NCBI RefSeq assembly: GCF_900116515.1
Contig: NZ_FPBA01000013.1
Coordinates: 62,001-126,000 of the forward strand
Reading direction: 5' to 3'
DNA: 64,000 nucleotides
Origin: Geodermatophilus amargosae
Lineage (GTDB): Bacteria > Actinomycetota > Actinomycetes > Mycobacteriales > Geodermatophilaceae
The translations under genes and the position numbers were made by a program. Positions 31,423 to 39,618 of this stretch are shown piece by piece. Below the pieces are notes generated by a model. That model saw nothing but the letters and a program-made list of their open reading frames with translations, searched no databases and was not told the DNA's origin. The first letter of the stretch is position 1. Each line of letters opens with the position of its first letter.

Positions 31423-31992
31423 TCAGTCCCGGTCGCGCTGCTCCTCGATCGCCTCGAGCACCGTCTTGCGGCCCGTGCCGAGGTCGCGCTCGGCCTGCTC
31501 GGCGCGGTCCAGCTGGGAGTCGCCGTGCATCTTCGCCACCCGCTCGCGCGCCTCGGGAGCGGGAACGTCGAGGAGCTCGGCGGCCTTGCGGGCCTCCTTG
31601 GCGGCGTCGGTGTTGGCCACGTGCTGCTCGTCGGAGCCCCGCTTGCGCGCGTCGGTGGCCGCCTTCTCCTCGTCGGACAGCAGCTCCCACGCGGCGTCGG
31701 GCAGGTACCGCTTCGTCCCGTCGGACCCGCGGGCCCGGTCGCCGCCGTCGGCGGTGTGCCAGTCCTGCTTCGTCCACTCCTGCAGGTGCTCCTGCGACGC
31801 GGTGCGCTCGCCCTCGTGCCGGTAGCCGCCGCCCTGCGCCTCGTACTCGTGGGTGAGCAGCTGGCTCTTGCGGGCGCTCCACTGACCGGGCCGCCCGCCC
31901 TTGTCGCCGGCCTTGATCTCCTCCTTGAGCCGCTCCCGCAGCTCCGGGTCCGTGTAGTCCTGGGCGTAGTCCTCCGCCGACTTCCCGCTCAT
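31423..31992 (-). CDS. DUF5872-like protein
   Basis: A 189-residue soluble, highly charged protein. YTDPELRERLKEEIKAGDKG followed by GRPGQWSARKSQLL recalls DUF5872, a family of unknown role found in actinobacteria and some phages. EAQGGGYRHEGERT and the C-terminal coiled Glu/Arg helix (AAELLDVPAPEARERVAKM) are further features. It lies between two regulators with its own promoter. No function can be assigned. Confidence 0.65.
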   Translation of the reverse strand: MSGKSAEDYAQDYTDPELRERLKEEIKAGDKGGRPGQWSARKSQLLTHEYEAQGGGYRHEGERTASQEHLQEWTKQDWHTADGGDRARGSDGTKRYLPDAAWELLSDEEKAATDARKRGSDEQHVANTDAAKEARKAAELLDVPAPEARERVAKMHGDSQLDRAEQAERDLGTGRKTVLEAIEEQRDRD

Positions 31993-32023
31993 GACGGCGG
32001 TCGGTACCCAGGGCGCCGCCCGC

Positions 32024-32845
32024 TCACCCGGCCGCGGTGGCCGCCCGCTCGACCTCGACGTGCGGGCGGGCCTGCCAGCGCGTCCAGTCGGCGCTCACCT
32101 CGCCGGCGGTGCGCAGCAGGGCCGGCAGGTGCTCGCCCAGCAGCCGCTCGATGGACGTCTCGGCGGCGTGCACGGTCACGTTCATGGCCGCGCGCACGGC
32201 CCCGGTCCCGTCCCGCACCGGGACGGCCACCGAGCGGACGCCGGGCGCCAGCTCCTCGTCGGCGAGCGCCCAGCCGCGGGCACGCACCTCGGTCAGCTCC
32301 TCGCGCAGCTGCTCCGGCGTGCGCCCGATGTAGGGGGGCAGGCCCGAGCGGCTGGGCTGCGCGAGGGTCTCCGCCAGCTGGTCAGGGGTCAGGGCGGCGA
32401 GCAGCACCTTGCCCTGCGAGGTCTGCACGGCGGGGAAGCGCGTGCCGATCTCCACCCGCAGCGTGATCAGCTTGGGCACCGAGACGCGGGCGACGTAGAC
32501 GATGTCCGAGCCGTCGAGCTGGGCCATCGACGACGACTCGCCGGTCCGCGCCACCAGCTCCTCGAGGTGCGGCCGGGCGACGTCCCACAGCCCGAGCGCG
32601 CCGACGTAGGCCATGCCGAGCGAGAGCACCCGCGGCGTGAGCGAGAACGCCCCGCCGGCCAACCGGACGTGGCCCAGCTCCACGAGGGTCAGGAGCAGCC
32701 GCCGCGCCGTCGGGCGGGCCAGCCCCGCGGCGGCCGCCACCTCGCTCAGCGTCATGGCGGGCCGGTCGGCGTCGAAGCAGGCGAGCACGTCCAGTCCGCG
32801 CGCCAGCGCCTCGACGAAGTCCGGTCCCTCACCCCGTCCGGCCAT
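32024..32845 (-). CDS. IclR family regulator (PcaR/PobR-like) of the aromatic cluster
   Basis: A 273-residue IclR protein. HTH about 10-75 (EALARGLDVLACFDADRPAMTL, AAAAGLARPTARRLLLTL), ligand domain about 85-255 (SSSMAQLDGSDIVYVARV, FPAVQTSQGKVLLA, GVRSVAVPVRDGTGAVRAAMNV). The VYVARV and A-x-x-S-x-G-K-V-L-L pattern is that of the PcaR/PcaU/PobR branch, which responds to beta-ketoadipate or protocatechuate-type compounds. It is last in the minus-strand operon after the flavin hydroxylase, and candidate palindromes lie in the divergent promoter at 36223-36359. Confidence 0.85.
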   Translation of the reverse strand: MAGRGEGPDFVEALARGLDVLACFDADRPAMTLSEVAAAAGLARPTARRLLLTLVELGHVRLAGGAFSLTPRVLSLGMAYVGALGLWDVARPHLEELVARTGESSSMAQLDGSDIVYVARVSVPKLITLRVEIGTRFPAVQTSQGKVLLAALTPDQLAETLAQPSRSGLPPYIGRTPEQLREELTEVRARGWALADEELAPGVRSVAVPVRDGTGAVRAAMNVTVHAAETSIERLLGEHLPALLRTAGEVSADWTRWQARPHVEVERAATAAG

Positions 32846-32902
32846 GCCGTCTCCTGTTCCTGGTGTCGCAGGTGCGCGGGACCCCGCCCGTCGGCCGGGT
32901 GC

Positions 32903-34696
32903 TCAGGGCTGCGCGGCGACGGTGCCGTGGACGAGGCGCTCCAGCGCCGCGGCGAGCGCCGTCGCCGGGTCCTGCGGCAGGTCGCGGGCCCGCCAGGCCA
33001 CGATGGTGTCAGGGCGGACGAGCAGGGCGCCGCCGGGTGCGACCTCCCGCAGGCGGGGCCAGTCCTCCCCGCTGCGGACCGCCGCGTCCGGCCCCACCGC
33101 GACGACGTCGACCAGGCCCGCGAGCGGGGACGAGGACGCGGCGAGCGCCTGCTGCCACTGCTCCGCCGCGGTGTCGACGACGAGCGCCCACCTCCCGCGA
33201 CCGACCAGGTCGAGCGTGGAGCGCCGCTGGTCCCCGGCCGTCACCCACGCGTGCGGCAGGTGGTGGCCGGGAGCGGTCGTGGGCCGGTACACCAGCAGGT
33301 CCGAGGGGACGCAGCCCTCGGCCTGCCCGGGCTCGCGGACGACCGTGCCCTGCGGGTAGGACCAGCCGAGCTCGGCGCCGTGGGCGTGGAACTCCGCGTC
33401 GAGGACGTCCATGGCCGCCTGCACCGAGGCCCGCGCGGCGTCGCCGTCGGGACCGTCGTCGAACAGCCGGGCGAGCGCGGCCCAGCCGGCCGCCGGGCCG
33501 GCCGCGGGGTCCAGTCCGAGCGCCACGTCGACGACGCCGCCGTGGGCCTGGAAGTTGGCCAGGGAGTTGGCCGCGACGGTCAGCGCGATCGGCCGGCGCT
33601 CGGTCTCGTAGCCGTCGAGCAGCGGCTCCAGGTCGGGATCGGCCAGGGCGGCCGCGATCCGCCACGTCAGCGCGTGCACGTCCTGGACGCCGGTGTTGAG
33701 GCCCAGCGCCCCCCACGGCGGGATGCGGTGCGCGGCGTCGCCGGCCAGGTAGACCCGACCGGACCGGAACCGGTCGGCGACCACCGAGCGGATGTACCAG
33801 TGGCTGATCGAGTGCAGGTCCACCTCGAGGTCGGGCAGGCCGAGCGACCGCGAGATCCGGGCGCGCATGTCGTCGTCGTCGAAGCGGGCCGGGTCGGTCG
33901 GGAGGAAGGCGCAGGCGAACACCCACTCCCGGGACGTGCCGGCCTCGTCCCACGGGCCGAGGTGGTAGAGGTACCCGCTGCCGATGGACCCGGCGTGGTC
34001 GGGGTTGACGAACCAGTGGATAAGCAGGCCGGGGTCGGGCAGGGCGGCGGACAGGTCGGCGCTGAAGTGCGCGCTCACCATGTCGAGGAGGTCGGTGGGG
34101 CCGGTGTCGCCGATGCCGAGCAGGCCCGCGGCCGTGCGGCCGCCGTCCGCGGCGACCACGTGGTCGGCGACGACGTCCCCCCGGCGGCCGTCGGTGCTCT
34201 CCCAGCTCACGGTGACCGGCCCGGCGTCGGTGTCGGACAGGCCCGTGACCGCGGTGCCGAAGCGGAGCTCGGCCTCGGGGGCGGCCTCGGCGGCCGCGCG
34301 GAGCAGGGGCTCCAGCCGGATCTGCGGCAGCATCGTGTAGCCGCAGGGGCTGGCCGCGGCGTACTCGTCGCGGTACCGCCCGCCACCCCAGGCGTCGCGG
34401 ACGGCGATCCGGCGACCGTGGAGGCCGGTCGGCCCCGCGAAGGAGGTGTACCAGCCCGTGCGGCCCACCGTCTCCGGCGGTGCCGCGTGCCCGCGGACGA
34501 CGTCCTCGATCCCCAGCGACCGGAACACCTCGATCGTCCGCTGGTTGAGCCCGATGGCCTTGGGGTGCACCGACGTCCCGGGGTGCCGCTCGAACAGGAC
34601 GTGCCGCACGCCCAGGCGGCTCAGGAGCAGCGAGGCGGTCAGCCCGACCGGCCCGCCCCCGACGACGGCGACCGGCACCCGCTCCGGCGCGGTCAC
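32903..34696 (-). CDS. FAD-dependent aromatic hydroxylase (MhpA/PheA/TfdB type)
   Basis: A 597-residue flavoprotein monooxygenase. The N-terminal FAD site is VVGGGPVGL (about 9-17). The second FAD motif is VYLAGDAAHRIPPWGALGLN, split over GD and the following helix. The C-terminal region (LLVYRPTTAPGHHLPHAWV to the end) is the thioredoxin-like domain of phenol hydroxylases. It would add a hydroxyl ortho to an existing one with NAD(P)H and O2, producing a diol for ring cleavage. GTG 34696 overlaps the amidohydrolase stop; longer in-frame sequence is antisense shadow. Cytoplasmic. Confidence 0.87.
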   Translation of the reverse strand: MTAPERVPVAVVGGGPVGLTASLLLSRLGVRHVLFERHPGTSVHPKAIGLNQRTIEVFRSLGIEDVVRGHAAPPETVGRTGWYTSFAGPTGLHGRRIAVRDAWGGGRYRDEYAAASPCGYTMLPQIRLEPLLRAAAEAAPEAELRFGTAVTGLSDTDAGPVTVSWESTDGRRGDVVADHVVAADGGRTAAGLLGIGDTGPTDLLDMVSAHFSADLSAALPDPGLLIHWFVNPDHAGSIGSGYLYHLGPWDEAGTSREWVFACAFLPTDPARFDDDDMRARISRSLGLPDLEVDLHSISHWYIRSVVADRFRSGRVYLAGDAAHRIPPWGALGLNTGVQDVHALTWRIAAALADPDLEPLLDGYETERRPIALTVAANSLANFQAHGGVVDVALGLDPAAGPAAGWAALARLFDDGPDGDAARASVQAAMDVLDAEFHAHGAELGWSYPQGTVVREPGQAEGCVPSDLLVYRPTTAPGHHLPHAWVTAGDQRRSTLDLVGRGRWALVVDTAAEQWQQALAASSSPLAGLVDVVAVGPDAAVRSGEDWPRLREVAPGGALLVRPDTIVAWRARDLPQDPATALAAALERLVHGTVAAQP

Positions 34697-36186
34697 CGCT
34701 CGCCGGCCAGGTGGCGCTCGAAGGCCTCCTCGCGGGCGGCGTGCGTGGAGTCCGAGCGGTAGTCGGTGTACTGGTACGGGTTGTCGAGCACCTCGCCCGA
34801 GGGGAGCTCCGGGTCCATCCCCGCCTGCCAGACGTCCTCGCCCATGTCGGCGCGCAGGTGCTCGACGGTGGCCTCGACCTCGCGGCGCACGGCCGCCAGG
34901 TCGACGCCGACCAGCCGGTGGCCGGACTTCACCACCCGGCCGTCGACCAGCACGGTGTGCACGTCGCCGCGCTGCGCCTGGAACGCCACGTGGCCGTAGG
35001 GGTTGAGGAGGGGGAACGACACCGGCGAGGCGTCGTTCTTGAGCAGGACGACGTCGGCCTTCGCGCCCGGGGTCAGCCGGCCGAGGTCGTCGCGGCCCAG
35101 CGCCGCCGCGCCGCCGCGGGTGGCCCACGAGACGACGTGCTGGGCCCGCAGTGCCAGCTGCGTCACGGTCTCACCCTTGAGGTGGGCCTCGAAGTGCTCG
35201 CGCGAGCGGTCGGCGCCCAGGGTCGTGCGCATCGCGGAGAACAGGTCGCCGCTCCACCACACGCTGGTGTCCATCGACAGCGACACCGGGATGCCGTGCG
35301 CGCGGACCTGCCAGGTGGGCGGGTAGCCCTGACCGGCGCTCTGCTCGGACTCCGTGGACACCGAGATCGACCCGCCGGTGGCGGCGATGCGGTGGTAGCT
35401 GTCGGGGGAGAGCGAGGCGGCGTGCACGTAGACCGTCTCCGGCGTGGCGAAGCCGTGCTCGTGCATGAGCCGGACGCCCTCGTCGTTCGTCGCGCCCCAG
35501 ACGCCGGCGTGCGTGGTCACCGGCAGGCCGAGCTCGCGGGCCACCTCGAACGCCGCCTTCTCGGGGAAGGCCGGGTCGCCGGTGACGTCGAAGGCGAGCT
35601 GGAAGGCGAGCAGGTCGCCTGCGCCGGTGCGGCGGCGCTCGAGGAAGCCCTGCACGGCCGGGTCGGCGGTCCACTCCCACGGCGCGCCCTGGATGTTGCC
35701 GTAGGCGAGCACGTACCGGCCGGGCACCGACTGCAGCGCGTCGACGGCGGCCTCGGCGTGGTCGACCGTCTGCAGCCCGTGCGACCAGTCGACGACCGTG
35801 GTGACCCCGGAGTCGAGCGCCTCGACGGCGGCCAGCCGGTTGCCCGCGGCGACGTCCTCGGGCCGGAAGCGCCGACCGTGCTCGAGGTAGTACCAGACGA
35901 AGTACTGGGTCAGGGACCAGTCGGCGCCGTAGCCGCGCATGGCCGTCTGCCACATGTGCCGGTGGGTGTCGATCATCCCGGGCATCACGACGCCGTCGGT
36001 GGCGTCGACCTCCTGGGTCCCCTCGGGCACCTCCAGCGCGGGTCCGACGGCCGCGATCCGGTCGCCGACCACCAGGACGTCGGCGTCGCGCAGCACCGTC
36101 CCGGCGTCGTCCATCGTGAGCACGGTGCCGCCGCGCAGGACGACGGGGCGGCCGGCCTGCGGCGCCGGGGACGGGGGCTGGGTCAT
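34693..36186 (-). CDS. Amidohydrolase (cytosine deaminase / TrzN-AtzB-like group)
   Basis: A 497-residue metal-dependent amidohydrolase. DTHRHMWQT supplies the His-x-His motif (about 72-76), VTTHAGVWG holds the next His, VYVHAASLS the third and SMDTSVWW the catalytic Asp. The fold and the C-terminal LTPGAKADVVLLKND are those of the hydrolase group that dechlorinates or deaminates heterocycles. ATG 36186 has GGAG upstream. It is first in the minus-strand operon of the aromatic cluster, so it may open the pathway by removing an amino or halo group. The substrate is unknown. Confidence 0.83.
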   Translation of the reverse strand: MTQPPSPAPQAGRPVVLRGGTVLTMDDAGTVLRDADVLVVGDRIAAVGPALEVPEGTQEVDATDGVVMPGMIDTHRHMWQTAMRGYGADWSLTQYFVWYYLEHGRRFRPEDVAAGNRLAAVEALDSGVTTVVDWSHGLQTVDHAEAAVDALQSVPGRYVLAYGNIQGAPWEWTADPAVQGFLERRRTGAGDLLAFQLAFDVTGDPAFPEKAAFEVARELGLPVTTHAGVWGATNDEGVRLMHEHGFATPETVYVHAASLSPDSYHRIAATGGSISVSTESEQSAGQGYPPTWQVRAHGIPVSLSMDTSVWWSGDLFSAMRTTLGADRSREHFEAHLKGETVTQLALRAQHVVSWATRGGAAALGRDDLGRLTPGAKADVVLLKNDASPVSFPLLNPYGHVAFQAQRGDVHTVLVDGRVVKSGHRLVGVDLAAVRREVEATVEHLRADMGEDVWQAGMDPELPSGEVLDNPYQYTDYRSDSTHAAREEAFERHLAGER

Positions 36187-36222
36187 GGGGGCTCCTCGGA
36201 CGCCTCGACACGGACGGACGCC

Positions 36223-36239
36223 TGTCCGCTGCACGGACA
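36223..36239. promoter_or_regulatory. Operator candidate near the amidohydrolase start
   Basis: TGTCCGCTGCACGGACA is a perfect six-base inverted repeat with a five-base spacer, 37 bases upstream of the amidohydrolase ATG. Its 6-5-6 layout equals that of the palindromic motif linked to the other IclR gene, but the sequence differs. Confidence 0.55.
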
Positions 36240-36345
36240 CCGACGCCGGACGGCGTCACCCTGTCCGTGACCTGCGCCACCTGTCAAGCGGCCGGCCTCC
36301 CGGTTGACAGCGTGCGGTCGCCCTCCCCAGGATCGGCGGCGACGA

Positions 36346-36359
36346 CGGACGGCCGTCCG
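36346..36359. promoter_or_regulatory. Operator candidate near the CoA-transferase start
   Basis: CGGACGGCCGTCCG is a perfect 14-base palindrome 41 bases upstream of the CoA-transferase ATG and shares the CGGAC/GTCCG half-sites with the site at 36223-36239. Confidence 0.45.
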
Positions 36360-36399
36360 CTGATCGGTGCAGCACCGCGGTGAGGAGCTCGAGGCGACG

Positions 36400-37581
36400 A
36401 TGACGGCAGGACCCGCCGGAGCCGCACCCCGGGGACCTCTCGCAGGCCTGCTCGTGGCCGACTTCTCCCGCATCCTGGCCGGCCCCTACGCCACGATGCT
36501 GATGGCCGACCTCGGCGCCGAGGTGGTCAAGGTCGAGGGCCCGCGCGGCGACGACACGCGCACCTGGCAGCCGCCGGTGCGCGAGGACGTGTCGACGTAC
36601 TACCTCGGCGTCAACCGCAACAAGCGGTCGGTGGCCCTCGACCTCACCGACGAGAGCGACGCCGCCGCCGCCCGCGAGCTGGCCCGCCGTGCCGACGTCC
36701 TGGTCGAGAACTTCAAGCCCGGCGGCCTGGCCCGCTTCGGGCTCGACTTCGAGACCGTCGCGGCGACCAACCCGGCGGTCGTCTACGCGTCGATCAGCGG
36801 CTTCGGCAGCGGGCCCGGCGGACGGTCGCTGCCCGGCTACGACCTCATCGTCCAGGCGATCTCCGGGCTGATGAGCCTCACCGGGGACCCCGACGGCGAT
36901 CCCTACCGCGCCGGCGTCGCCGTCTTCGACGTCATGGCCGGGCTGCACGCCACCATCGGCGTGCTCTCGGCCCTCAACCACCGGCACGCCACCGGCCGCG
37001 GGCAGCACGTCGAGGTGAACCTGCTCTCCAGCGCGCTGTCGGGCCTGGTCAACCAGACCTCGGCGTTCGTGGCCGGCGACGTCGTCCCGTTCCGGATGGG
37101 CAACAGCCACCCGAGCCTGTTCCCCTACGAGCCGCTGCCCTGTTCCGACGGCGACCTGATCGTGACCGCGGGCAACGACGGCCAGTTCCGCAAGCTGTGC
37201 GACGTGCTCGGGCTCCCCGGGCTGGCCGACGACCCGCGGTTCCTGCACAACGAGGACCGGACCGCCAACCGCGGGGAGCTGCGCCCGCTGCTGGTCGAGC
37301 GGCTCGCCACCCGCACGAAGATGGAGTGGTTCCGCGAGATCATCGCCGCGGGCGTGCCGTGCGGGCCGATCAACACCATCGACCAGGGCGTCGCCTTCGC
37401 CGAGGAGGTCGGCCTGGACCCCGTCGTGACGGCGGGGGACGGCGACGCGGGGGTCCCCTCGATCCGCAACCCGATCCGCTTCTCCGACACCGCCGCGGAG
37501 TACCGGCTGCCACCGCCCACGCTGGACGAGCACGGCGAGGAGGTCCGCCGCTGGCTGACCGAGGGCGGGGAGACGCCGTGA
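36400..37581 (+). CDS. Class III CoA-transferase (CaiB/BaiF family)
   Basis: A 393-residue family III CoA-transferase. It has DFSRILAGPYATMLMADLGAEV in the N-terminal Rossmann part, YLGVNRNKRSVALDL, and LPGYDLIVQA where the Asp is the catalytic acyl-anhydride residue of the family. It would move CoA from a donor such as succinyl-CoA to a carboxylic acid. ATG 36400 was chosen over an in-frame GTG 33 bases earlier, which would put non-family residues in front. It is first in the plus-strand operon and overlaps the lyase gene by GTGA, so activation and cleavage are probably linked. Confidence 0.87.
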   Translation: MTAGPAGAAPRGPLAGLLVADFSRILAGPYATMLMADLGAEVVKVEGPRGDDTRTWQPPVREDVSTYYLGVNRNKRSVALDLTDESDAAAARELARRADVLVENFKPGGLARFGLDFETVAATNPAVVYASISGFGSGPGGRSLPGYDLIVQAISGLMSLTGDPDGDPYRAGVAVFDVMAGLHATIGVLSALNHRHATGRGQHVEVNLLSSALSGLVNQTSAFVAGDVVPFRMGNSHPSLFPYEPLPCSDGDLIVTAGNDGQFRKLCDVLGLPGLADDPRFLHNEDRTANRGELRPLLVERLATRTKMEWFREIIAAGVPCGPINTIDQGVAFAEEVGLDPVVTAGDGDAGVPSIRNPIRFSDTAAEYRLPPPTLDEHGEEVRRWLTEGGETP

Positions 37582-38405
37582 TCGGGCCGCGCGAGTACCC
37601 GACCGCGCTGGGCGCCTCGAGCCGGGAGTCGATCACCCTGCTCGGCACCGACCTCGCCCGCGACGTCATGGGCAGCGTCGGCTTCGGCGAGCTGGCGTTC
37701 TGGCTGGCCACCCAGCGCCGGCCGACCCGGGGGGAGACCCGGGTGTTCGAGGCGGTGCTCGCGGCGCTGGCCGACCACGGCTTCACCCCGACCGCGATCG
37801 TGACCCGGCTGACCTGGCTGTCGGCGCCGGACTCGGTGCAGGGCGCGCTGGCCGCCGGGCTGCTGGGCGGCGGGTCACGCTTCCTGGGGGTCACCGAGGA
37901 CTGCGGCCGGTTCCTGCACGGCGTCCTCACCTCGACGGAGGGCGAGCTGCCCGGGGACGACGCCGGCTGGGACGCCCTCGCGCTGGAGACGGTGACCGCG
38001 CAGCGGACCGCGGGCCGGTTCGTGCCGGGCCTGGGTCACCACGTGCACAAGGACGGCGACCCGCGCACCCCGCGGCTGTTCGAGATCGCCGCCGAGGAGG
38101 GCCTGGTCGGGCCGCACCTGGCGCTGTTCGCCGCGATCGGCCGGGTGCACCCGCAGGTGCTGGGCAAGACGCTGCCGCTCAACGGCGCCGGCGTGTGCGG
38201 GGCCGCGCTGGCAGACCTCGGCCTGCCGCTGGAGCTGCTGCGCGGGTTCGCGCTGCTGGCCCGCACCGCCGGGCTCATCGGCCAGCTCGCCGAGGAGCTG
38301 CGCCACCCCGTGGCCAACGACGTCTTCCTGTCGGTGGACCTGAACAACCGCTCCGTCGCCCCGGATCCGTACGAGCCCGACTCACTGGGAGGTCGGCATG
38401 GCTGA
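37578..38405 (+). CDS. Citryl-CoA-lyase-like protein (short citrate-synthase superfamily)
   Basis: A 275-residue member of the citrate synthase superfamily, much shorter than citrate synthase (about 370-430) and near the length of citryl-CoA lyase. It has GLGHHVHKDGDPRTPRLFEI in two parts, the usual G-x-G-H-x-x-x-x-x-D-P-R core with the catalytic His, and a C-terminal VDLNN in place of the N-V-D-F motif. No signal peptide. Start GTG 37578 overlaps the CoA-transferase stop. In such a pair the CoA ester of a citrate-like tricarboxylic acid could be split to an acyl-CoA and a keto acid. The actual substrate is inference. Confidence 0.75.
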   Translation: MIGPREYPTALGASSRESITLLGTDLARDVMGSVGFGELAFWLATQRRPTRGETRVFEAVLAALADHGFTPTAIVTRLTWLSAPDSVQGALAAGLLGGGSRFLGVTEDCGRFLHGVLTSTEGELPGDDAGWDALALETVTAQRTAGRFVPGLGHHVHKDGDPRTPRLFEIAAEEGLVGPHLALFAAIGRVHPQVLGKTLPLNGAGVCGAALADLGLPLELLRGFALLARTAGLIGQLAEELRHPVANDVFLSVDLNNRSVAPDPYEPDSLGGRHG

Positions 38406-39261
38406 ACTGGCCGCGGTCATCGCGTCCACCCACCACCCCTTCTACTACCGCGCCAGCACCGCCACCGGCGCGGACCGGCCGCCGTTCGCCGACGAGTGGG
38501 TGGCCAAGATCGAGCGGTTCCGGGAGACCCTGACCCGGGCCGAGCCCGACGTGCTGGTGATGGTGGGCAGCGACCACTTCCACCAGCTGTGGCTGGACAA
38601 CATGCCGCAGTTCCTGGTGGGCAAGGCGCCCTTCTTCGACGCCAACTGGTACAACGAGGAGCGCGAGTTCGGCCTGCCGCGGATGACGCTGCGCGGCGAG
38701 GAGGACCTGGCCGCGCACCTGCTGCGCGACGGCCTGGACCGCGACTTCGACCTGGCCTTCTCCAACGAGCTGCGGATCGACCACAGCATCACGTGCCCGA
38801 TCATCACGCTGCGCCCCCAGGCCGACCTGCCGATCGTGCCGGTCTACACGAACATCTTCGCGCCGCCGCTGCCGCAGCCGAGGCGGTTCGTGGCCCTCGG
38901 CCGCGCGATCCGGGAGATGGTCGAGTCCTGGGAGTCGGACGAGCGGGTCGCCGTCATCGGCACCGGCCACCTCTCGCTCGAGCTCGGCGGTCCGCGCCAG
39001 TTCGGCGAGCACGGCCCGGACCCGGAGTTCGACCGCCGGGCGGTGGAGTGGATCGCCTCCGGGGACATCGAGGGCTGCCTGGCCGAGGTGTCGCTGGAGT
39101 CCCTGCACCACCCCGGCAACGCCACCCACGGGTTCATGGACTTCATGCTGATGATGGGCGTGGCCGGCGAGGGCGCGAAGGCCGACCACGTCGACACCCT
39201 CGACCTGTTCCACACCATGGAGGCGTACTTCACCTGGTACCCGGACGGGGTCCCGGCATGA
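38398..39261 (+). CDS. LigB-like extradiol dioxygenase catalytic (beta) subunit
   Basis: A 287-residue class III extradiol dioxygenase. The expected iron and acid/base His residues are at His12/13 (STHHPF), His60 (GSDHFH) and His191 (GTGHLS, matching catalytic His195 of LigB), with Glu234 a possible third iron ligand. The C-terminal NATHGFMDFMLMM is typical of the group. It would open the ring of a catechol-type compound next to the diol with O2 and Fe2+. ATG 38398 follows GGAGG and overlaps the lyase stop by 8 bases. It pairs with the LigA-like protein downstream. Confidence 0.85.
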   Translation: MAELAAVIASTHHPFYYRASTATGADRPPFADEWVAKIERFRETLTRAEPDVLVMVGSDHFHQLWLDNMPQFLVGKAPFFDANWYNEEREFGLPRMTLRGEEDLAAHLLRDGLDRDFDLAFSNELRIDHSITCPIITLRPQADLPIVPVYTNIFAPPLPQPRRFVALGRAIREMVESWESDERVAVIGTGHLSLELGGPRQFGEHGPDPEFDRRAVEWIASGDIEGCLAEVSLESLHHPGNATHGFMDFMLMMGVAGEGAKADHVDTLDLFHTMEAYFTWYPDGVPA

Positions 39262-39617
39262 GCCGCTACCTGCTGGACAAGTTCCTCTTCACCGTCGACC
39301 GCGACCCGGCCCTGGTCGAGCGCTACCGCGAGGACCCCGCCGGCACCGTGGCGTGGTGGGAGGCCGAGATGGCCAACACGATCCTCAACTGCACCCCGGC
39401 CGAGAAGAGCACCTGGCTGGAGTTCACCGAGGACGAGCGGCGCGCGCTGCGCGAGCACGACCACGTGACGCTGTTCGAGATGGGCGCCCACCCCTTCCTC
39501 ACGCTCACGCTGTTCATCGCGATGTTCGAGCGCGACCACGGGCCGCTGGAGTACCAGAAGGCCTACGGGAAGGCGATGGAGCACCTGACGCTGCCCTATC
39601 CCGACATCAGCACCTGA
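39258..39617 (+). CDS. LigA-like extradiol dioxygenase alpha subunit
   Basis: A 119-residue all-helical protein. LLDKFLFTVDRDPALVERYRED, then a Trp-rich helix and ALREHDHVTLFEMGAHPFL, fits the small alpha subunit of protocatechuate 4,5-dioxygenase, which caps the active site of the beta subunit. ATG 39258 overlaps the beta-subunit stop, so the two are made together. It has no catalytic role alone. Confidence 0.82.
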   Translation: MSRYLLDKFLFTVDRDPALVERYREDPAGTVAWWEAEMANTILNCTPAEKSTWLEFTEDERRALREHDHVTLFEMGAHPFLTLTLFIAMFERDHGPLEYQKAYGKAMEHLTLPYPDIST

Positions 39618-39618
39618 C

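Larger units (their letters stand above)
36187..36399. promoter_or_regulatory. Divergent promoter region of the aromatic cluster
   Basis: These 213 bases separate the amidohydrolase operon and the CoA-transferase operon. They contain several GTCCG/CGGAC half-sites, two of them arranged as clear palindromes (36223-36239 and 36346-36359), one close to each gene start. The IclR protein at 32024-32845 is the natural candidate to bind here. Confidence 0.6.
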
